NCBI GenBank assembly: GCA_020881915.1
Contig: JAJFPB010000006.1
Coordinates: forward strand, 2,542,001 to 2,606,000
From: Paramyrothecium sp. XJ0827
Taxonomy: Eukaryota; Ascomycota; Sordariomycetes; Hypocreales; Stachybotryaceae
Direction: 5' to 3'
DNA: 64,000 bases
The notes under the pieces: model-generated
Seen by the model: the letters and a program-made list of their open reading frames with translations, nothing else
Database searches by the model: none
Told to the model about the DNA's origin: nothing
Program-made: the position numbers and the translations under genes
Shown here: piece by piece, positions 1 through 11,756 of the stretch
Layout of the letters: each line of letters opens with the position of its first letter
How positions within the stretch are numbered: the stretch's first letter is position 1

Positions 1-46
1 CCTCTGCTTTGGTGCCTATAAGTAGAACCCCTTGGCAACATGATTT

Positions 47-2948
47 TTACCTCGTCCCGAGCCAGAACAGCACACCCCCGAGCCCGATGTTTACAATCAG
101 GTGCTGCGCCAGGCCCCAAGCCATACAATACAGATACTTGGGCGAAAACACGGTCCAGATGAAGAGATGCGTCCTCAACGCGGTACAGGCGGCCATGACG
201 AACGCCACGCTGGCAGTAGCGAAGATGGTAAGCAGGCAAACATGGTGTCTGAACGCAGACTTGTCTCCCTTCCGGTACCGCTGCAGCAGAAGGATGTTTG
301 TGGCTGAAGTCCAGAAGATGGGCCCGGCCCAGTTGCTGGCGAACGTGAGTATGCCGACGGCGACAACGTTGAAGCCGCTGATGCCGTTGTATGCGCTCGA
401 GAGGTCGACTGAGGAGATCGCGTTGGAGCCGCCAAAGGCGAAGAAGGACGCGTACTGAAGCAGGAGACATGTCGTTGAGATTTCGGCAGTGGAGAGCTTC
501 AAAGATTGTAGTCTCTGGAATATGATGTGGCAAAGAATGAAGATAGGAACGTTGGTTGCCCTGGACTGTGTCATAGCGAACAGTGTGGTCAAGTGGTGCA
601 AAACTTGTGCTTGACCAAACCGTTAGCTACCGTTATATGGAAAAGTTGATATCCAAACTTACTTGCAGATAGGGTCGCCCGACCACCCCTTGCTACGGCC
701 AGGTAGACGGCGCACCCACCAAGCAGCGACATGAGTGTAAAGACAACTCGGGCCCGCAGCAATAAGGATTGCCCCCGAGACGTTTCGTAAAGCAGCTTCA
801 CGAAACCACTGACAAGCTCGGGGGCGTCTTCAGCGGTAAAAGCGAGCTTGAATGTGAAGGCAGTGGTTACCAGCATCGTGGTGAGACCGGTTGCGACTAG
901 AAACGGCAAGTCGTCCAGGTTGGGCAATAGCTGGAAGATAATTATCATGTACATGGAGCCCACGAGGATCCAGAGCAGCGCTGGATAGGGGACCATGAAC
1001 AGCTTGACAATGTCGGGCTCGCCAGCAAACTTTTGCCCCGTTTGGTTCCAGCCGCGCATGAGCCTCAGAGCCCCGAGAGCTAGAAGATGTTTGATGAATG
1101 TCGATGCTTGTTTCGTCCTTGGTTCATTGTTAGATATTAGTTACTAAGACGAAACGGGGCGCCTCCTTACCGGTATGTCTCCCGGCAGCCCAACCAACCA
1201 ATCCAAAGTGTGGTGGACCAATACCAGAAGTGATGCTCCTCCTCAACATAACTACTTGCGAACATCATGATTCCATAGAGCAAAGTTATCAACAGTAGCG
1301 GGATAGTGTTGCCGGATTTGTAAAAGCCCTGCGTCCCTGCGACTGTCGCAGCAATGACAACACCAATAAGTGCCAGCCCCTGGCCAAGGATGAGTTTGGA
1401 CATGTCGTAGTTGGATGCCATGCTACTCATTAGATCCTGCGCCCGTCGCAGCCAGCTTGCTGTCGCAGAAATCCAAGCCTGGTCATGCTCATCGTTGGCG
1501 GCAAGAGACGCTGCTCGCTGGCTAATCCGGCGCCATTCGCAGGCCAGCTCATTGACGTCGGTCTTTTCGAGAGAACAGGGGTCATGCTTACCAGACGCAT
1601 CAAAAAGCTCTTGGCCGAATGACGCTGTGACTATGTTCAAGATCTGTCTAGCGTTGCGAATCAGCACTTGTATTTTGTCACTGGCTCTAGGCCAGAAGGC
1701 CAGAAACTCTGGGATGAAGGCGCCAAGGTTGTTTTTTGAAACTGGGAATCCGAGCAGTCCAGCCAAAGTAGGGGCAATGTCTGACTGCTCGATCTTAGAA
1801 TAGTAGTCAAAGTCTTCCTTGAATCCTGCGGGCGAGGCGTATCCACCAGATACGTCGCTCAACTTCGGTGACATGAACACCAAAGCGGGCGAGGTCTCTC
1901 CTGGCGATGATGCACCGTGGTTTCCAGCATCGTTCATTCCGTGGTCGCCACACAGGACAAAGAGTGTCGACCTCAAATGCTCTTTGGACTCAATAGCTTC
2001 ATAGATTACTCGGACAATGTCGTCCATTTCGTGTTGTTTCGGAATCATGTGAGGGCTGCCGGGGTGTCAGAACGGTTCAGTAAGCAGAAAGAAGCGATTG
2101 CATTACCTTCGAGGGCCCGATTTGTGCCCAATATGGTCGAGCCCAAGGTAGTGAAGCACCATCAAGCCCCAATCTTTGTTCTCCAACTCCCCTGCGATGT
2201 TCCGAGTTACGTTGTTGTCAACCTCAGTAAAGTCCTGTCAACGCAGTCAGAAACGAATCCATTGGTTGAACCAAGGAACTCTCACAGATACAAAAAAGCT
2301 CGACGTCCCATCAGAGCGATCAAACGTATCGGGAAACAGCTTAAGCCACGTATCGTCTCCGAACATGAGCAGCTTGCCGAGCTGTTTGGCTCTCAGCTGA
2401 GCGAGCCAGGTGTCCTGAGCGGCCAGGGTAGAGGACGTGTCCGCCTCATCAAAGTTCAATATGAGGTCGACAAAGGAGGGAATTGAGCCGGTGGTTATGG
2501 CTTTAATGCGAGGCATAGTCACCGTAGGTGAGCGGGCGTAAGCCGTAAAGGGAACAGCGTTGCCATTGCGGATGAGGCTGGTTAGATTGTCAACATAAAT
2601 GTGCATGCAGTCTGGGCGGCGTAGTCACCTTTGGGTATACTGAAAACCGGACTCTTCAGTGTAAACAAAATCACTAGATTGTCGTCAGCTTGTGAGGATT
2701 TAAGAAATAGGCTTCTAGGTTGGTGTCAATTACCTTCTCAGGGCGTCCACCACCATGAATACAAGCTTGTCAAATGGAGCATCTGGGGGCGGTCCATACT
2801 CCAGGGGTTCGAATTGAGCGAGCCCTGGAAGGAAGGGTTTGTACGGAAAGAACCCAATGGCGAAGGTGACAATGGATATAGGTATCAAGATGTTAGCCAG
2901 GGAGATCAATAGGGTGCACAGATGTGACCCATTGTTGGCGGCCACCAT
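47..2948 (-). CDS. LAS21: GPI ethanolamine phosphate transferase 2 (Las21/Gpi7)
   Basis: This ER membrane enzyme adds ethanolamine phosphate to the second mannose of GPI anchor precursors. Proposed exons on the minus strand are 2948-2734, 2673-2629, 2577-2286, 2234-2107, 2055-1171, 1117-663 and 603-47, giving about 858 residues. A signal-anchor helix opens the protein and is followed by the nucleotide-pyrophosphatase/sulfatase-like core: VVDALRRSDF, the SPTVTMPR nucleophile segment, LGLDHIGH and GDHGM are metal-site motifs typical of the PIG-N/O/G family. The C-terminal half is a series of hydrophobic segments, as in yeast Las21. Joins at SPHM and RWNQTGQ restore family sequence. It appears complete, with the stop at 47-49. 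Family assignment is firm; exact exon 5/6 junction (an AAG acceptor) is inferred. Confidence 0.93.
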
Positions 2949-3307
2949 GCCTGGGCGTCAAGAGATGCGAGAAAGGCGATCAAAGATTATGCAAAGAACC
3001 GCAGTCCATTGGTAGCGGCCACAAAACCAAAAGGTAGCCACTCAACGGTTGTAAAAAGCCCGGTAGGAGGTGAGACGACAATTGAGAAGTATGTATTACA
3101 AGAACATTATGAGCTTGAGAAAGGCTGATTGGTCTACAGGGGGCTCAGGCAGCTGCGCCACAGAAGGCCCTGGGTACCTTGATGTTCTTTATAGCGGCGC
3201 GTGGTGGACCCTGAGTGGCTCAATTTTTGGATTATCGATGTAAAAAAAAGTTCATTTCAAAACGCCATACTGAAAGGTCATGTAACGCATCGCGAAATAA
3301 GCTGCCT
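2949..3307. other. Intergenic: LAS21 promoter and DUF2423 3' end
   Basis: About 360 bp between the start of LAS21 and the stop of the next minus-strand gene. It must hold the terminator of one and the promoter of the other. No ORF of note. Confidence 0.6.
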
Positions 3308-3790
3308 TCACTTGCCGCCCTTCTTCTTGCTTCCCACCCTATCGCTGTACTTTTTGAAGACAATGCCGGACTTTTTCTGCCTGCGCTTGTCCACGCGCTT
3401 ACGGTCACCTCGAGTCCTGGAAGGCTTCGCAGAGTCGATATCCATGGCTTAAGAGTAAATGTCAGTTGAGTTGGGCGACGGTAGAATATGAGGCAGCATA
3501 CAATTGTCATTGGCCTGCGCCTGGGCGTCGTCCTCGTTTTCAGCAGCAGCGTCTTCCTCCTCTTCGGCTGAGATTTGGTTAGCAAAAAGGGACAAATCCT
3601 GAACCAATGCTTTATTCAGGTACTCACCATCTACTTTCATCTCCGTCGACTCGGGTTTGGGCTGCTTAGCCAGCTCGAGCAGGCGAGCCGAGAGACGTTC
3701 GGCTCTGGCAGATTCAACAGGCCCAAAGATGTTGGCAGCCTTTCGCTGGTTGTTCACCTTCTTGGAACTGGCTCTTGAACTTTTGGCCAT
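3308..3790 (-). CDS. DUF2423 domain small basic protein
   Basis: Three exons (3790-3628, 3567-3502, 3447-3308) give a 122-residue protein. It opens MAKSSRAS and continues with the VNNQRKAANIFGPVESAR stretch that marks the fungal DUF2423 family. The middle is acidic (EEEEDAAAENEDD) and the tail is strongly basic, with RTRGDRKRVDKRRQKKSG and a lysine/glycine-rich end. This acidic-then-basic layout resembles small nucleolar or ribosome-biogenesis factors; that role is inference. Both joins use standard donors and keep the frame. It is divergent from the SUMO ligase gene about 870 bp away. Confidence 0.85.
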
Positions 3791-4662
3791 TGTTTCGAAT
3801 TTGAGGATGGTTCGAATATATGAAGAGATGGTAGTAAGAGTCGGAGGGCTGGCGGAACGCTTGTTGAAGAAAAAAAAGTCCGGTAGCTTTTCTGTCAGTG
3901 ATTGCGCTTCAGCAAGGTACCCTGTGGCGAGTTCTCCTCACAAAATCTCATGCTGCAGGCCAACAAGGAACCTTACCCTGGAGGGTCCCATTTTCCGCTA
4001 CTAGTAAAGTGCCAGCCAGATGGAAACGGAGACGGGTGGATAGACTTCAGCACTGATAATGCATGTGGCTGATGGGCGCGGCGCCTCCCAACAGGGGCTT
4101 CCCAGGTCTCGCCACCAGCTGGTGCCAGCTGCAATCATGGGCTTTTGTAAGCTGCCATATCTTTTCGCCGGGATGACATCAAATGCCTAAAGAACGGACG
4201 ACGACGAGAGCCGAATGAGAGCGTGGCCGGCCGTAACAAGGCTGGTCCAACAGCTGCAACACTCTTTTTCTCCTCTCTGCATCTTCGCGTTGGCAGCCAC
4301 CCTTGGCTTGAGTAAATATTGTTCCCGTTGCTAGCGCATGCGATTTCTTCCGTACTGAGTTCCTTGTTGGCTCCACGGGCAGTGTGTAGTCAAAGGCTCA
4401 ACCCCAGATAATCAGGCTCGGGTGCACGCCACCTCCCGAGTATTTTCACGATTTTTCGGCAACCGCATTCTCTCCGCGCACGACGCCTCCATACAAGGGC
4501 ACGACGCCCTCTGCGACCTCGGACGATTCGATCATCATTGCATAAGGCGCCTTTCATGTGGTTGCGCGCCTCCCCACGCCTCCGACTGGCCCACGATCGT
4601 ACCTGCCGCGCCCCCAAATAACGCCAGCCCTCTTGGTCGCTGCTGCCGCTGTCGCTTCAGCA
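3791..4662. other. Divergent promoter region, DUF2423 / SUMO ligase
   Basis: An 870 bp stretch shared by two outward-facing genes. The part just before 4663 is C-rich with few purine runs, as in many fungal 5' leaders. An in-frame ATG at 4558 exists upstream of the chosen SUMO ligase start, but its extension is unlike the family. Confidence 0.5.
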
Positions 4663-6736
4663 ATGGCGTCGCCCTTGCCGTCGATTTCGCGGACTGAGGC
4701 TAGTGTCCTGATCAAGCAGGTGCAAGGCACGAGCTTGTTCAACCGGCAGCTGTCATCAGTATGCCAGGTAAATGGTCTCAAGAGCACCGGCGTCAAGGCT
4801 GACCTCCAAAGACGCATCATCGATCGTGAGTCCACCTCGTTCTCATCCCTCTCACCCTCTTGCGCGCGCGCGGATGGCTCGAATGCGATACCGCGGAGTT
4901 CTTGTGGTTCTCCCCGCACAATCCGGACCCTCTGTGCGTGCATCTTCGGCATTCACTTGCGCTGCTGCCTCGCAGTTTTGGCCCCTACCCGCGCCCGGAA
5001 CTCTTGCGCACATATCTTTCCATACTGACCTGTGTTTCCCCATCGCAGTAATCCAAGAAACGATTGCCGCAAATGACGTATCGCGATTCCATCAGATCCG
5101 GCATAGTATCATCAATGCCCAGGCCCAACGCTCGAGTCCATCCAAAGGCGCCTCCTCACGCACGAATCCCATACCTTCTCAACCATCTTCGCTGCCTGGC
5201 TCGAGCTATCTTTCGCATTCGATGCCCTCGTATAGTCACACAAACGGTATATCCCGAGACTACCATTCATCTCCTTCGAACGGCTCGCGAATCGGAATGT
5301 CATACGCTTCGTCTAGTCCTACCTTGACATTTACCCAGAGTCCCTTCTACCATGTAGAGGCAGGTCTCACAGACGTTCGGGCATGCGACGGTGAGTGCCT
5401 TCAAACCTACTTTTTCATCCTTCTAGCAACTCTGACAGTCTATCTTCCACAATCTAGTCATGACCCAACACAGAAATTCCGTCAATATTCCCCTGAAACT
5501 TAGTGATCACTCCGCCTTGCAGAAATGTCTGACGGACAAATCCTACCGTGTCATGATATTTTGCGCTGGTGAGAGCACTGGTGTCCAGCACGTTGCTTTC
5601 CCTCACCAGTCCGAACTACGTGTGAATGGCGGCGACATTAAGGCGAATCTGCGTGGACTGAAGAACAAACCTGGATCTACTAGACCGGTTGACATCACGA
5701 ACAATCTTCGCCTTCGACCAAACTATATTAACAATATCGAGTTCACCTACGCCTTGACAACAAAGGCAAGTCGTAACCTTCTCAGCGTCCGTGGCTCGTC
5801 TCGTGTTGGTGCTTGGTTGGGCTTGGATTACTTGCTAACATAGAACGTACAGAAATTTTATCTGGTCGTGAACTTGTGTCGCGTGACATCGGTCTCCGAA
5901 TTGGTTTCGGCAATATCTACACGTCGAAGAATACCTAAAGACTCAGTCGTCATGGAGCGTAAGTACGTCCCTGTTACTATGCCTGCGCAGCTCGCTGATG
6001 GGTGCTAGTCAACAAAAAGGCACAAGACCCTGATGTCGTCGCGACGTCGCAGGTACTGTCGCTAAAATGTCCCCTATCGTATATGAGACTCGACACACCC
6101 TGTCGTAGTTTGAGCTGCACCCATATACAGTGCTTCGACGCCACCTCATATCTTCAGTTGCAGGAACAGGGTCCGCAGTGGTTGTGTCCCATATGCAACA
6201 AGTCTGCACCGTTTGAGCAGCTTGCTGTTGACGAGTAGGTGTTCTCTTACCGTTCGTCGCGAAATAGACAACACTAACTCGTTGATAGATATGTCAAGGA
6301 TATTCTTGAGAACACTTCCAAGAGCCTAGAAACGGTAACCATCGAGCCCAACGGCAGGTGGCTGATAAAAGCTTCCGAAGATGATAATGGAGACGGCACA
6401 AATGGCGCCTCCTTCGGCGAAGATGACGATGAATTCGAGATTTCTGAAATCAGTGTCGTTGGTGGTCGTCGCCACGAGACCCCGAATCAGCCCACGCCGG
6501 CTCTGAGCACACCTGTCTCGGGTGGTCGCGACAGTGCATCAATTGGGCCTCGGGGCATGGGATCGATCAGCCACAAGCGGCCAGCACAACCAGTCGTGGA
6601 CCTCACTCTATCATCTGATGAAGATGATGAACCCATTCAACGCCCGACTAAAAGGCAGGCCACGAGCTCCAATGGAGTTCGAGGTCCTGGCGGCTTGGAC
6701 TTCCTTAATGAGTCCCCTCTTGGCTATCCGACATAG
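4663..6736 (+). CDS. PIAS/Siz-type E3 SUMO-protein ligase
   Basis: Nuclear ligase that moves SUMO from Ubc9 to substrates. Proposed exons are 4663-4825, 5049-5390, 5458-5765, 5853-5958, 6009-6234 and 6289-6736, giving about 530 residues. An N-terminal SAP-like DNA-binding helix pair (VCQVNGLKSTGVKADLQRR) is followed by a serine-rich linker, a PINIT domain (about residues 160-330) and an SP-RING/MIZ zinc finger with the pattern CPLSYMR...C...CTHIQCFD...WLCPICNK. The tail has an acidic patch and VVDLTLSSDEDDE, a textbook SUMO-interacting motif. The third intron seems to begin with GC rather than GT; an alternative acceptor (5843) would insert three residues. The first ATG at the SAP domain was chosen because it matches where the family begins. 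Confidence 0.92.
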
Positions 6737-7360
6737 TAATGGCTTCTGGAAGGTAGGTTCAGGATGGGGTATTCTTCATGAGCAATGGTATAGAGGGAGG
6801 ATCTTTGAGTGGCATCACTGTTGTTTCAACAGTTAAGGAGGGCGTTTTGGGTAACGGAAAAGAGATTCCCCTGGTGTCGGTTGCATGCTGTCTTGACGTT
6901 CCAAGGGGAAGGTTAGCCGTGGCTAAGCATTCACTCTGTGCTCGCTTGCCCCTGTTGTCACATATTCCAACATAGCTTATTCCGATTGGTGAGCTCCTAG
7001 GGGCAAGACTAGATGAATCACAAATCTTCAGCACAAGGAGGTTGAGCCAGGTTATCGAGGAGAGCGGGTCCTAGGTAATACGAATATCATGATACTGTCC
7101 TTGGCTTGCCGATGACCGATTGATCTTGGTAACGACTTTCAGTTTAGTAAGATCTACTGTGAACCATGGTTAAAAAAAACCTTCATGCGTTCTATTTATT
7201 CCTTTGCACCCAGTCAGGGGCAGTATTCGAAAAGACTTTTAGTATGGACACTTCGCTACAGCATAAACAGACGTTCAGCTCATCCGCTCTCTCATGTTTC
7301 CCAGATGTGATTTCCCTCTTTTTTCTTTTTTCCCCCCTTCTTCTTCAAAGCTTTCCTTCT
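6737..7360. other. Convergent 3' region, SUMO ligase / ADE5,7
   Basis: About 620 bp between two stop codons that face each other, so it carries two 3' UTRs. T-rich runs near 7315-7350 lie just past the ADE5,7 stop. No ORF here resembles a gene. Confidence 0.6.
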
Positions 7361-9715
7361 TCAGCTCCAGGCATCAAGGTTCTGGATCACACAGCCTGGG
7401 GCTCCCGACTCGCGGCGGACGAGCCGTCCGATCTTGAAGACGGTCTCGGAGGCGCCGAGCGCCTGGGCAACCGCGTCCGCCTTGCCGGCCTCGACGGCGA
7501 TGACCATGCCGATGCTCGTGTTGAAGGTGCGGCACATCTCGGAGGGGGCGACGTTGCCGGCCGTCTTGAGCCACTGGAAGACGGGGAGCATGTCCCAGGA
7601 GCCGTAGGTGATGTCGGCGGCGAGCGAGTCGGGCAGCATGCGCGGCACGTTCTCGACCAGGCCGCCGCCGGTGATGTGCGCGAGGCCCTTGATCTGATCG
7701 AGCACGGGCAGGAGGGACTTGACGTAGATGCGCGTCGGGGTCAAGAGGGACTCGCCGACCGTCTTGCCGCTGGCGTCCCAGGGTGCGGGCGAGGTGTAGC
7801 TCAGACCTGCGGCCTGGACGATGCGGCGCACAAGCGAGAAGCCGTTGGAGTGGACGCCGGTGGAGGCAAGGCCGAGGAGCACGTCACCTTCGACCATGGC
7901 GTCCTTTTGGGGCAGGCGGCTGGCCTGGGTGACGGTACCAACGGCGCAGCCTGCGGCGTCGTAGTCATCGGCCTGGTACATGCCAGGCATCTCAGCTGTC
8001 TCGCCACCGACGAGGGCGCAACCAGCCTGGCGGCAGCCGTCGGCAACACCCTCGACGAAGGAGGCGGCCGTGGCGAGCTCGAGCTTGCTGCAGCCGTAGT
8101 AGTCGAGGAACATGAGGGGTGTGGCGCCCTGAACGACAAGGTCGTTGACGTTCATGGCCACGAGATCGATGCCGACGGTATCGTGCTTCTGCATCGACTG
8201 CGCAATCATGAGCTTGGTGCCGACGCCGTCGATAGCGCCAACGAGGATCGGGGCCCCGGGGTACCCAGCCTGTGAGAGGTCCAGCTCGCCGCCGAAGCCG
8301 CCAATCTCGGCGTCGGCGCCGGCGCGCTTGGTGCTGGCGACAGCCTTCTTGATCTTCTCGACAAAGTCGTTGCCGGCTTGGATATCGACGCCGGCCTGGG
8401 CGTAGGTCATGGCGGCCTTGCTTGGGGCCCTGAAGGCCCGGTGGGCGATGTCCTTGCGGTAGAACATGCCCTCAAAGTCGATGACCTTGGCCTGGAGGGA
8501 GGCGTAGGCGGCATCGACGGCATCCCGCAGGGAGTCGCCGACGGCGTTGATGGCGATGACCCTGCCGCCGGCGGTCTTGAGCTGGTTTCCATCCAGTTTC
8601 GTGCCAGCGTGGAAGATGGTGCTGCCAGCGGGGGGTTCCTGGACGTTCATGGGGGTGCCCTTGGCGTAGGAGCCGGGGTAGCCACCGGCGGCGAGGACCA
8701 CGGTGGCGCTGAACTTGTTCTCGACGGTGAGGCGGCAGTTGTCGAGGTAGCCGTTGGCGCAAGCGAGCATGATCTCGGCAAGATCCGTGTCGGCAGAGAG
8801 CAGGGGCAGGACGGTCTGGGTCTCAGGGTCGCCGAAGCGCACGTTGTACTCGAGCACCTTGGGGCCGGCGGCCGTGATCATGAGGCCGGTGAAGAGGACA
8901 CCCCGGAAGGGCTGCTTTTCCTTTCGCATTCCGGAGATTGTGGGCTCAAGAATCTCCTTCTCGACGCGCTCGACAAGCTCCTTGGTCGCGATGTTAGTGG
9001 GAGCGTAGCAGCCCATGCCGCCAGTGTTGGGGCCCTTGTCGCCGTCAAAGATGCGCTTGTGGTCCTGAGCCAGGGGCAAGGAGCGAATGGTGTAGCCATC
9101 ACAGAAGGTGAGGACGCTGAGCTCGTCGCCGAGCAGGAGCTCCTCGATGACAACCTCGTTGCCGGCAGCGCCAAAGGCCTTGTCGACCATGATCTCCTTC
9201 AGGGCGGCCTTGGCCTCGTCCTTGGTCTCTGGGATTATGACGCCCTTGCCGGCAGCGAGTCCGGTCGCCTTGATAACGACATCGTGGCTGATGCTGTCCA
9301 CGTAGGCAATGGCCTTCTCAAAATCGGAGAAGTTCTCATACGCAGCCGTGGGGATGTTGTACTTCTTCATGAAATCCTTTGAGTACGTCTTGCTGCCTTC
9401 GAGTCGCGCAGCCTCCTTGGAGGGGCCGAAGCACGGGATGCCGGCCTTCTTGAAGAAGCCCTCGACACCGTCGACGAGCGGAGCCTCGGGGCCTGGCACA
9501 ACCAGGTTGACATCCTTGCTCTGGGCGAAGGCGACGAGACCAGCGAAGTCCTCGGCCTTGACCGAGTCCACATTGACAGTCTTGGGGCAGGTGGCCGTGC
9601 CTCCGTTGCCGGGGACCGCAAAGATGGACTCGACCTGGGGTGACTGGCTCAGCTTCCAGGCCAAGGCGTGCTCACGGCCGCCATTACCGATGAGAAGGAT
9701 GCGAATGCCCGCCAT
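7361..9715 (-). CDS. ADE5,7: Bifunctional GAR synthetase / AIR synthetase (Ade5,7)
   Basis: Cytosolic enzyme for two steps of de novo purine synthesis: phosphoribosylamine-glycine ligase and phosphoribosylformylglycinamidine cyclo-ligase. A single uninterrupted 784-residue frame holds both domains. The N-terminal GARS ATP-grasp half (about 1-430) starts with [18 protein letters not shown] and contains GGMGCYAPT and [10 protein letters not shown]. The AIRS half (about 440-784) starts at the [17 protein letters not shown] stretch and has [12 protein letters not shown] and [13 protein letters not shown]. Length and order match yeast Ade5,7. The coding strand is very GC-rich at third positions, which makes long antisense frames at 7166-8275 and 8378-9382; those are not genes. 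It is divergent from TRS33. Confidence 0.98.
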   Translation of the reverse strand: MAGIRILLIGNGGREHALAWKLSQSPQVESIFAVPGNGGTATCPKTVNVDSVKAEDFAGLVAFAQSKDVNLVVPGPEAPLVDGVEGFFKKAGIPCFGPSKEAARLEGSKTYSKDFMKKYNIPTAAYENFSDFEKAIAYVDSISHDVVIKATGLAAGKGVIIPETKDEAKAALKEIMVDKAFGAAGNEVVIEELLLGDELSVLTFCDGYTIRSLPLAQDHKRIFDGDKGPNTGGMGCYAPTNIATKELVERVEKEILEPTISGMRKEKQPFRGVLFTGLMITAAGPKVLEYNVRFGDPETQTVLPLLSADTDLAEIMLACANGYLDNCRLTVENKFSATVVLAAGGYPGSYAKGTPMNVQEPPAGSTIFHAGTKLDGNQLKTAGGRVIAINAVGDSLRDAVDAAYASLQAKVIDFEGMFYRKDIAHRAFRAPSKAAMTYAQAGVDIQAGNDFVEKIKKAVASTKRAGADAEIGGFGGELDLSQAGYPGAPILVGAIDGVGTKLMIAQSMQKHDTVGIDLVAMNVNDLVVQGATPLMFLDYYGCSKLELATAASFVEGVADGCRQAGCALVGGETAEMPGMYQADDYDAAGCAVGTVTQASRLPQKDAMVEGDVLLGLASTGVHSNGFSLVRRIVQAAGLSYTSPAPWDASGKTVGESLLTPTRIYVKSLLPVLDQIKGLAHITGGGLVENVPRMLPDSLAADITYGSWDMLPVFQWLKTAGNVAPSEMCRTFNTSIGMVIAVEAGKADAVAQALGASETVFKIGRLVRRESGAPGCVIQNLDAWS

Positions 9716-10489
9716 TTTTACTTTGTCCTTTCGGCTTTTCTTCTGTGTGTGCTGTGTTTGCGAAACTTGTACCTCTCAGCAACAATGCCGCTGCGAGATC
9801 GGGGCTCGGGAGTAAACAGAGCAGGTAGATGAACCTGCTCTAGCCTTCTCCCTCTAACTCACCTGCTCGACTACACAGTGCCACAAACTCGTCAATCTCA
9901 AGAAATGAGATACCGGCAGCGGGTTCCCTTGGGAGGAGAATCAATGCCGGGCAAAGGGGAAAACGACAGGAACGCAATCAGAGATTCCTGCCGGGCAAGA
10001 AGAGGTTCACGGGCAAAGAAAAGAACCCTTCAAGTTCGCGTGTTAGTACATGGCTTAGTGTCTAAATTTTTTTTCCCACTCGGCTGTTCCCTCGCATGAT
10101 AAGAGCCCATTGACTGGCCTTGACTGGCCAAATTCCTGCCCCGCGCCGCGACTGTCGTTGGAGAACCAGCGAAAAAAGCTCAGCCCAGCGAGTGCCCCGC
10201 GTTCTGCCAAGCCCCGAGTACCTGTGTACATCCATCCAGGTCCCTGCCACCCGCCGACCCAAGCCGACCTTGTGCTATGGCTTACCCTGGAGCGCAGCTC
10301 GTTGTCGTTGGTGGCCGTACCGTAGTCATAGCCCAAGCTTCGCCCGCGATAACTCGACCATGTAATCGCAGATAACGACGGGCTTTTGAAGCAGCTCCCC
10401 CTGAAAACCACCCAATCCATGCAGCACTGCTCATCGCGCACGCTCACCGACTTGCTTTGAGCCGCTGGTCGGCTCCCACAACCGCCACC
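9716..10489. promoter_or_regulatory. Divergent promoter, ADE5,7 / TRS33
   Basis: A 774 bp region driving two outward genes. It contains a perfect direct repeat of TTGACTGGCC at about 10110-10129. I did not find the TGACTC core used by Bas1-type purine regulators. Anything finer is not visible. Confidence 0.5.
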
Positions 10490-11348
10490 ATGTCCTTCGA
10501 ACCCGTAATGCCACCTTTCAACTCCTCCGACCCGACCGCCTCCTTCCTCAGCTCCTCGTGCCTCGACTTCCTCCTCATCGAGCTCGTTCCCCTTGCTTAC
10601 CGCGTGTCTCACGAGCGCGACGCCGCCGTAGTCGAGCCCAAGGCCGCCCTCGCCGAAACTGGCTCGACGAGTCACCAGGGCGCCACGTCCAGCGCCGGCA
10701 TCGTCGCCGGCTCCGGCCAGCGCAGGATGGAAGATGACGAGGAGCTCGATGCTGTGCACTATAGGTTGGACATGCTAGGTTACCGAGTGGGCCAAGGGCT
10801 CGTCGAGAGGTCAGTACGCCGATCTACGGCTTCTATCTCCGCCATTCGGAGTCCATGATGAGATCTCGAGCTCATTGCCGGTGCCGATAGGTTCTCAAGA
10901 GATCGACCACGGTTCAATGATACCCTCGACGTGATCAAGTTTATCTGCAAAGATCTATGGTCATTAGTGTTCGGGAAGAATATTGACAACCTCAAGACAA
11001 ATCATCGCGTACGTTATTCCAGGCCAAGCCAGCTTTGCGCATCCATTAACAACAACACAGGGCGTCTATGTTCTGACCGACAATGTATTTCGACCCTTCT
11101 CACGCATGAGCACTGAGGCTGGGGGACAGGCCGTTGTCCGTGCGCAACCAGTACGTTCACCTGCGCCAGCCATGTTTACAACCCTGCCGTGGTCGTTACT
11201 GACACATCTTCCTCGCTAGTTTCTATGGTTTCCATGTGGCATCGTCCGCGGGGCCCTCGCCGCATTAGGCATTATGGCCACCGTTCAAGCCGAGGTCAAC
11301 GAACTACCAGGCGCTATTTTCCAAATCAAGACAACGGCGACTAAATAA
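10490..11348 (+). CDS. TRS33: TRAPP complex subunit Trs33 (TRAPPC6 family)
   Basis: Subunit of the TRAPP complex, the Ypt1/Rab1 exchange factor acting in ER-Golgi traffic. Exons 10490-10809, 10891-11008, 11061-11150 and 11220-11348 give 218 residues. Family landmarks are the first helix ([18 protein letters not shown]), [16 protein letters not shown], the [20 protein letters not shown] block and the C-terminal [18 protein letters not shown] segment. A glycine/serine/acid-rich insert of about 35 residues separates the first two helices, as is usual in filamentous fungi. The start at 10490 has a good context (GCCACCATGT); an in-frame ATG at 10457 would add eleven residues. Its 3' end faces malate dehydrogenase. 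Confidence 0.93.
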
Positions 11349-11756
11349 TCACGAATCACGAATCAAGATAGATGTATATTTCCACGAGCAAATCAGGAAG
11401 AGGAAGAAACGGTCAAGGTCACGAGATATTAATTGTTTTGGAATTATGTCGAGCTCGTCCGCCAGGACCTCCACGTCGGAATGACAACATTTCCCATACC
11501 AAGCATTGTCTTTGCAATAAATCCGCCAGGGGTGCCGAACGTCGGGTAACGAGGAATTTTAGGGATGGTTCGCGGTGAAGGGAAAGGAGGGAACATTGAT
11601 GGCAGGACACCTCACAGCCTGTGCAAGAAAAGAATTCATCAGTAACTCGAGCCCTTTTCATTATTGCTTGACTTCATAGCTATTGCCTGTTCTCAGGGGA
11701 TGGTCCCTTTCGAGGAGGTGGTTGCTCTGCGCACTGGGGGTGATTGGGGAATGTCT
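11349..11756. other. Convergent 3' region, TRS33 / malate dehydrogenase
   Basis: About 400 bp between two facing stop codons, holding both 3' UTRs. Nothing else is visible. Confidence 0.6.

Noticed and set aside
7166..9382. Long plus-strand frames of 369 and 334 codons
   Set aside because: They lie antisense to ADE5,7 and arise from its GC-rich third positions; their composition is Gly/Val/Asp/Glu-heavy with no domain.
10055..10759. 234-codon minus-strand frame over the TRS33 start
   Set aside because: It overlaps a well-supported gene on the other strand and is Gly/Arg-rich with no family likeness.
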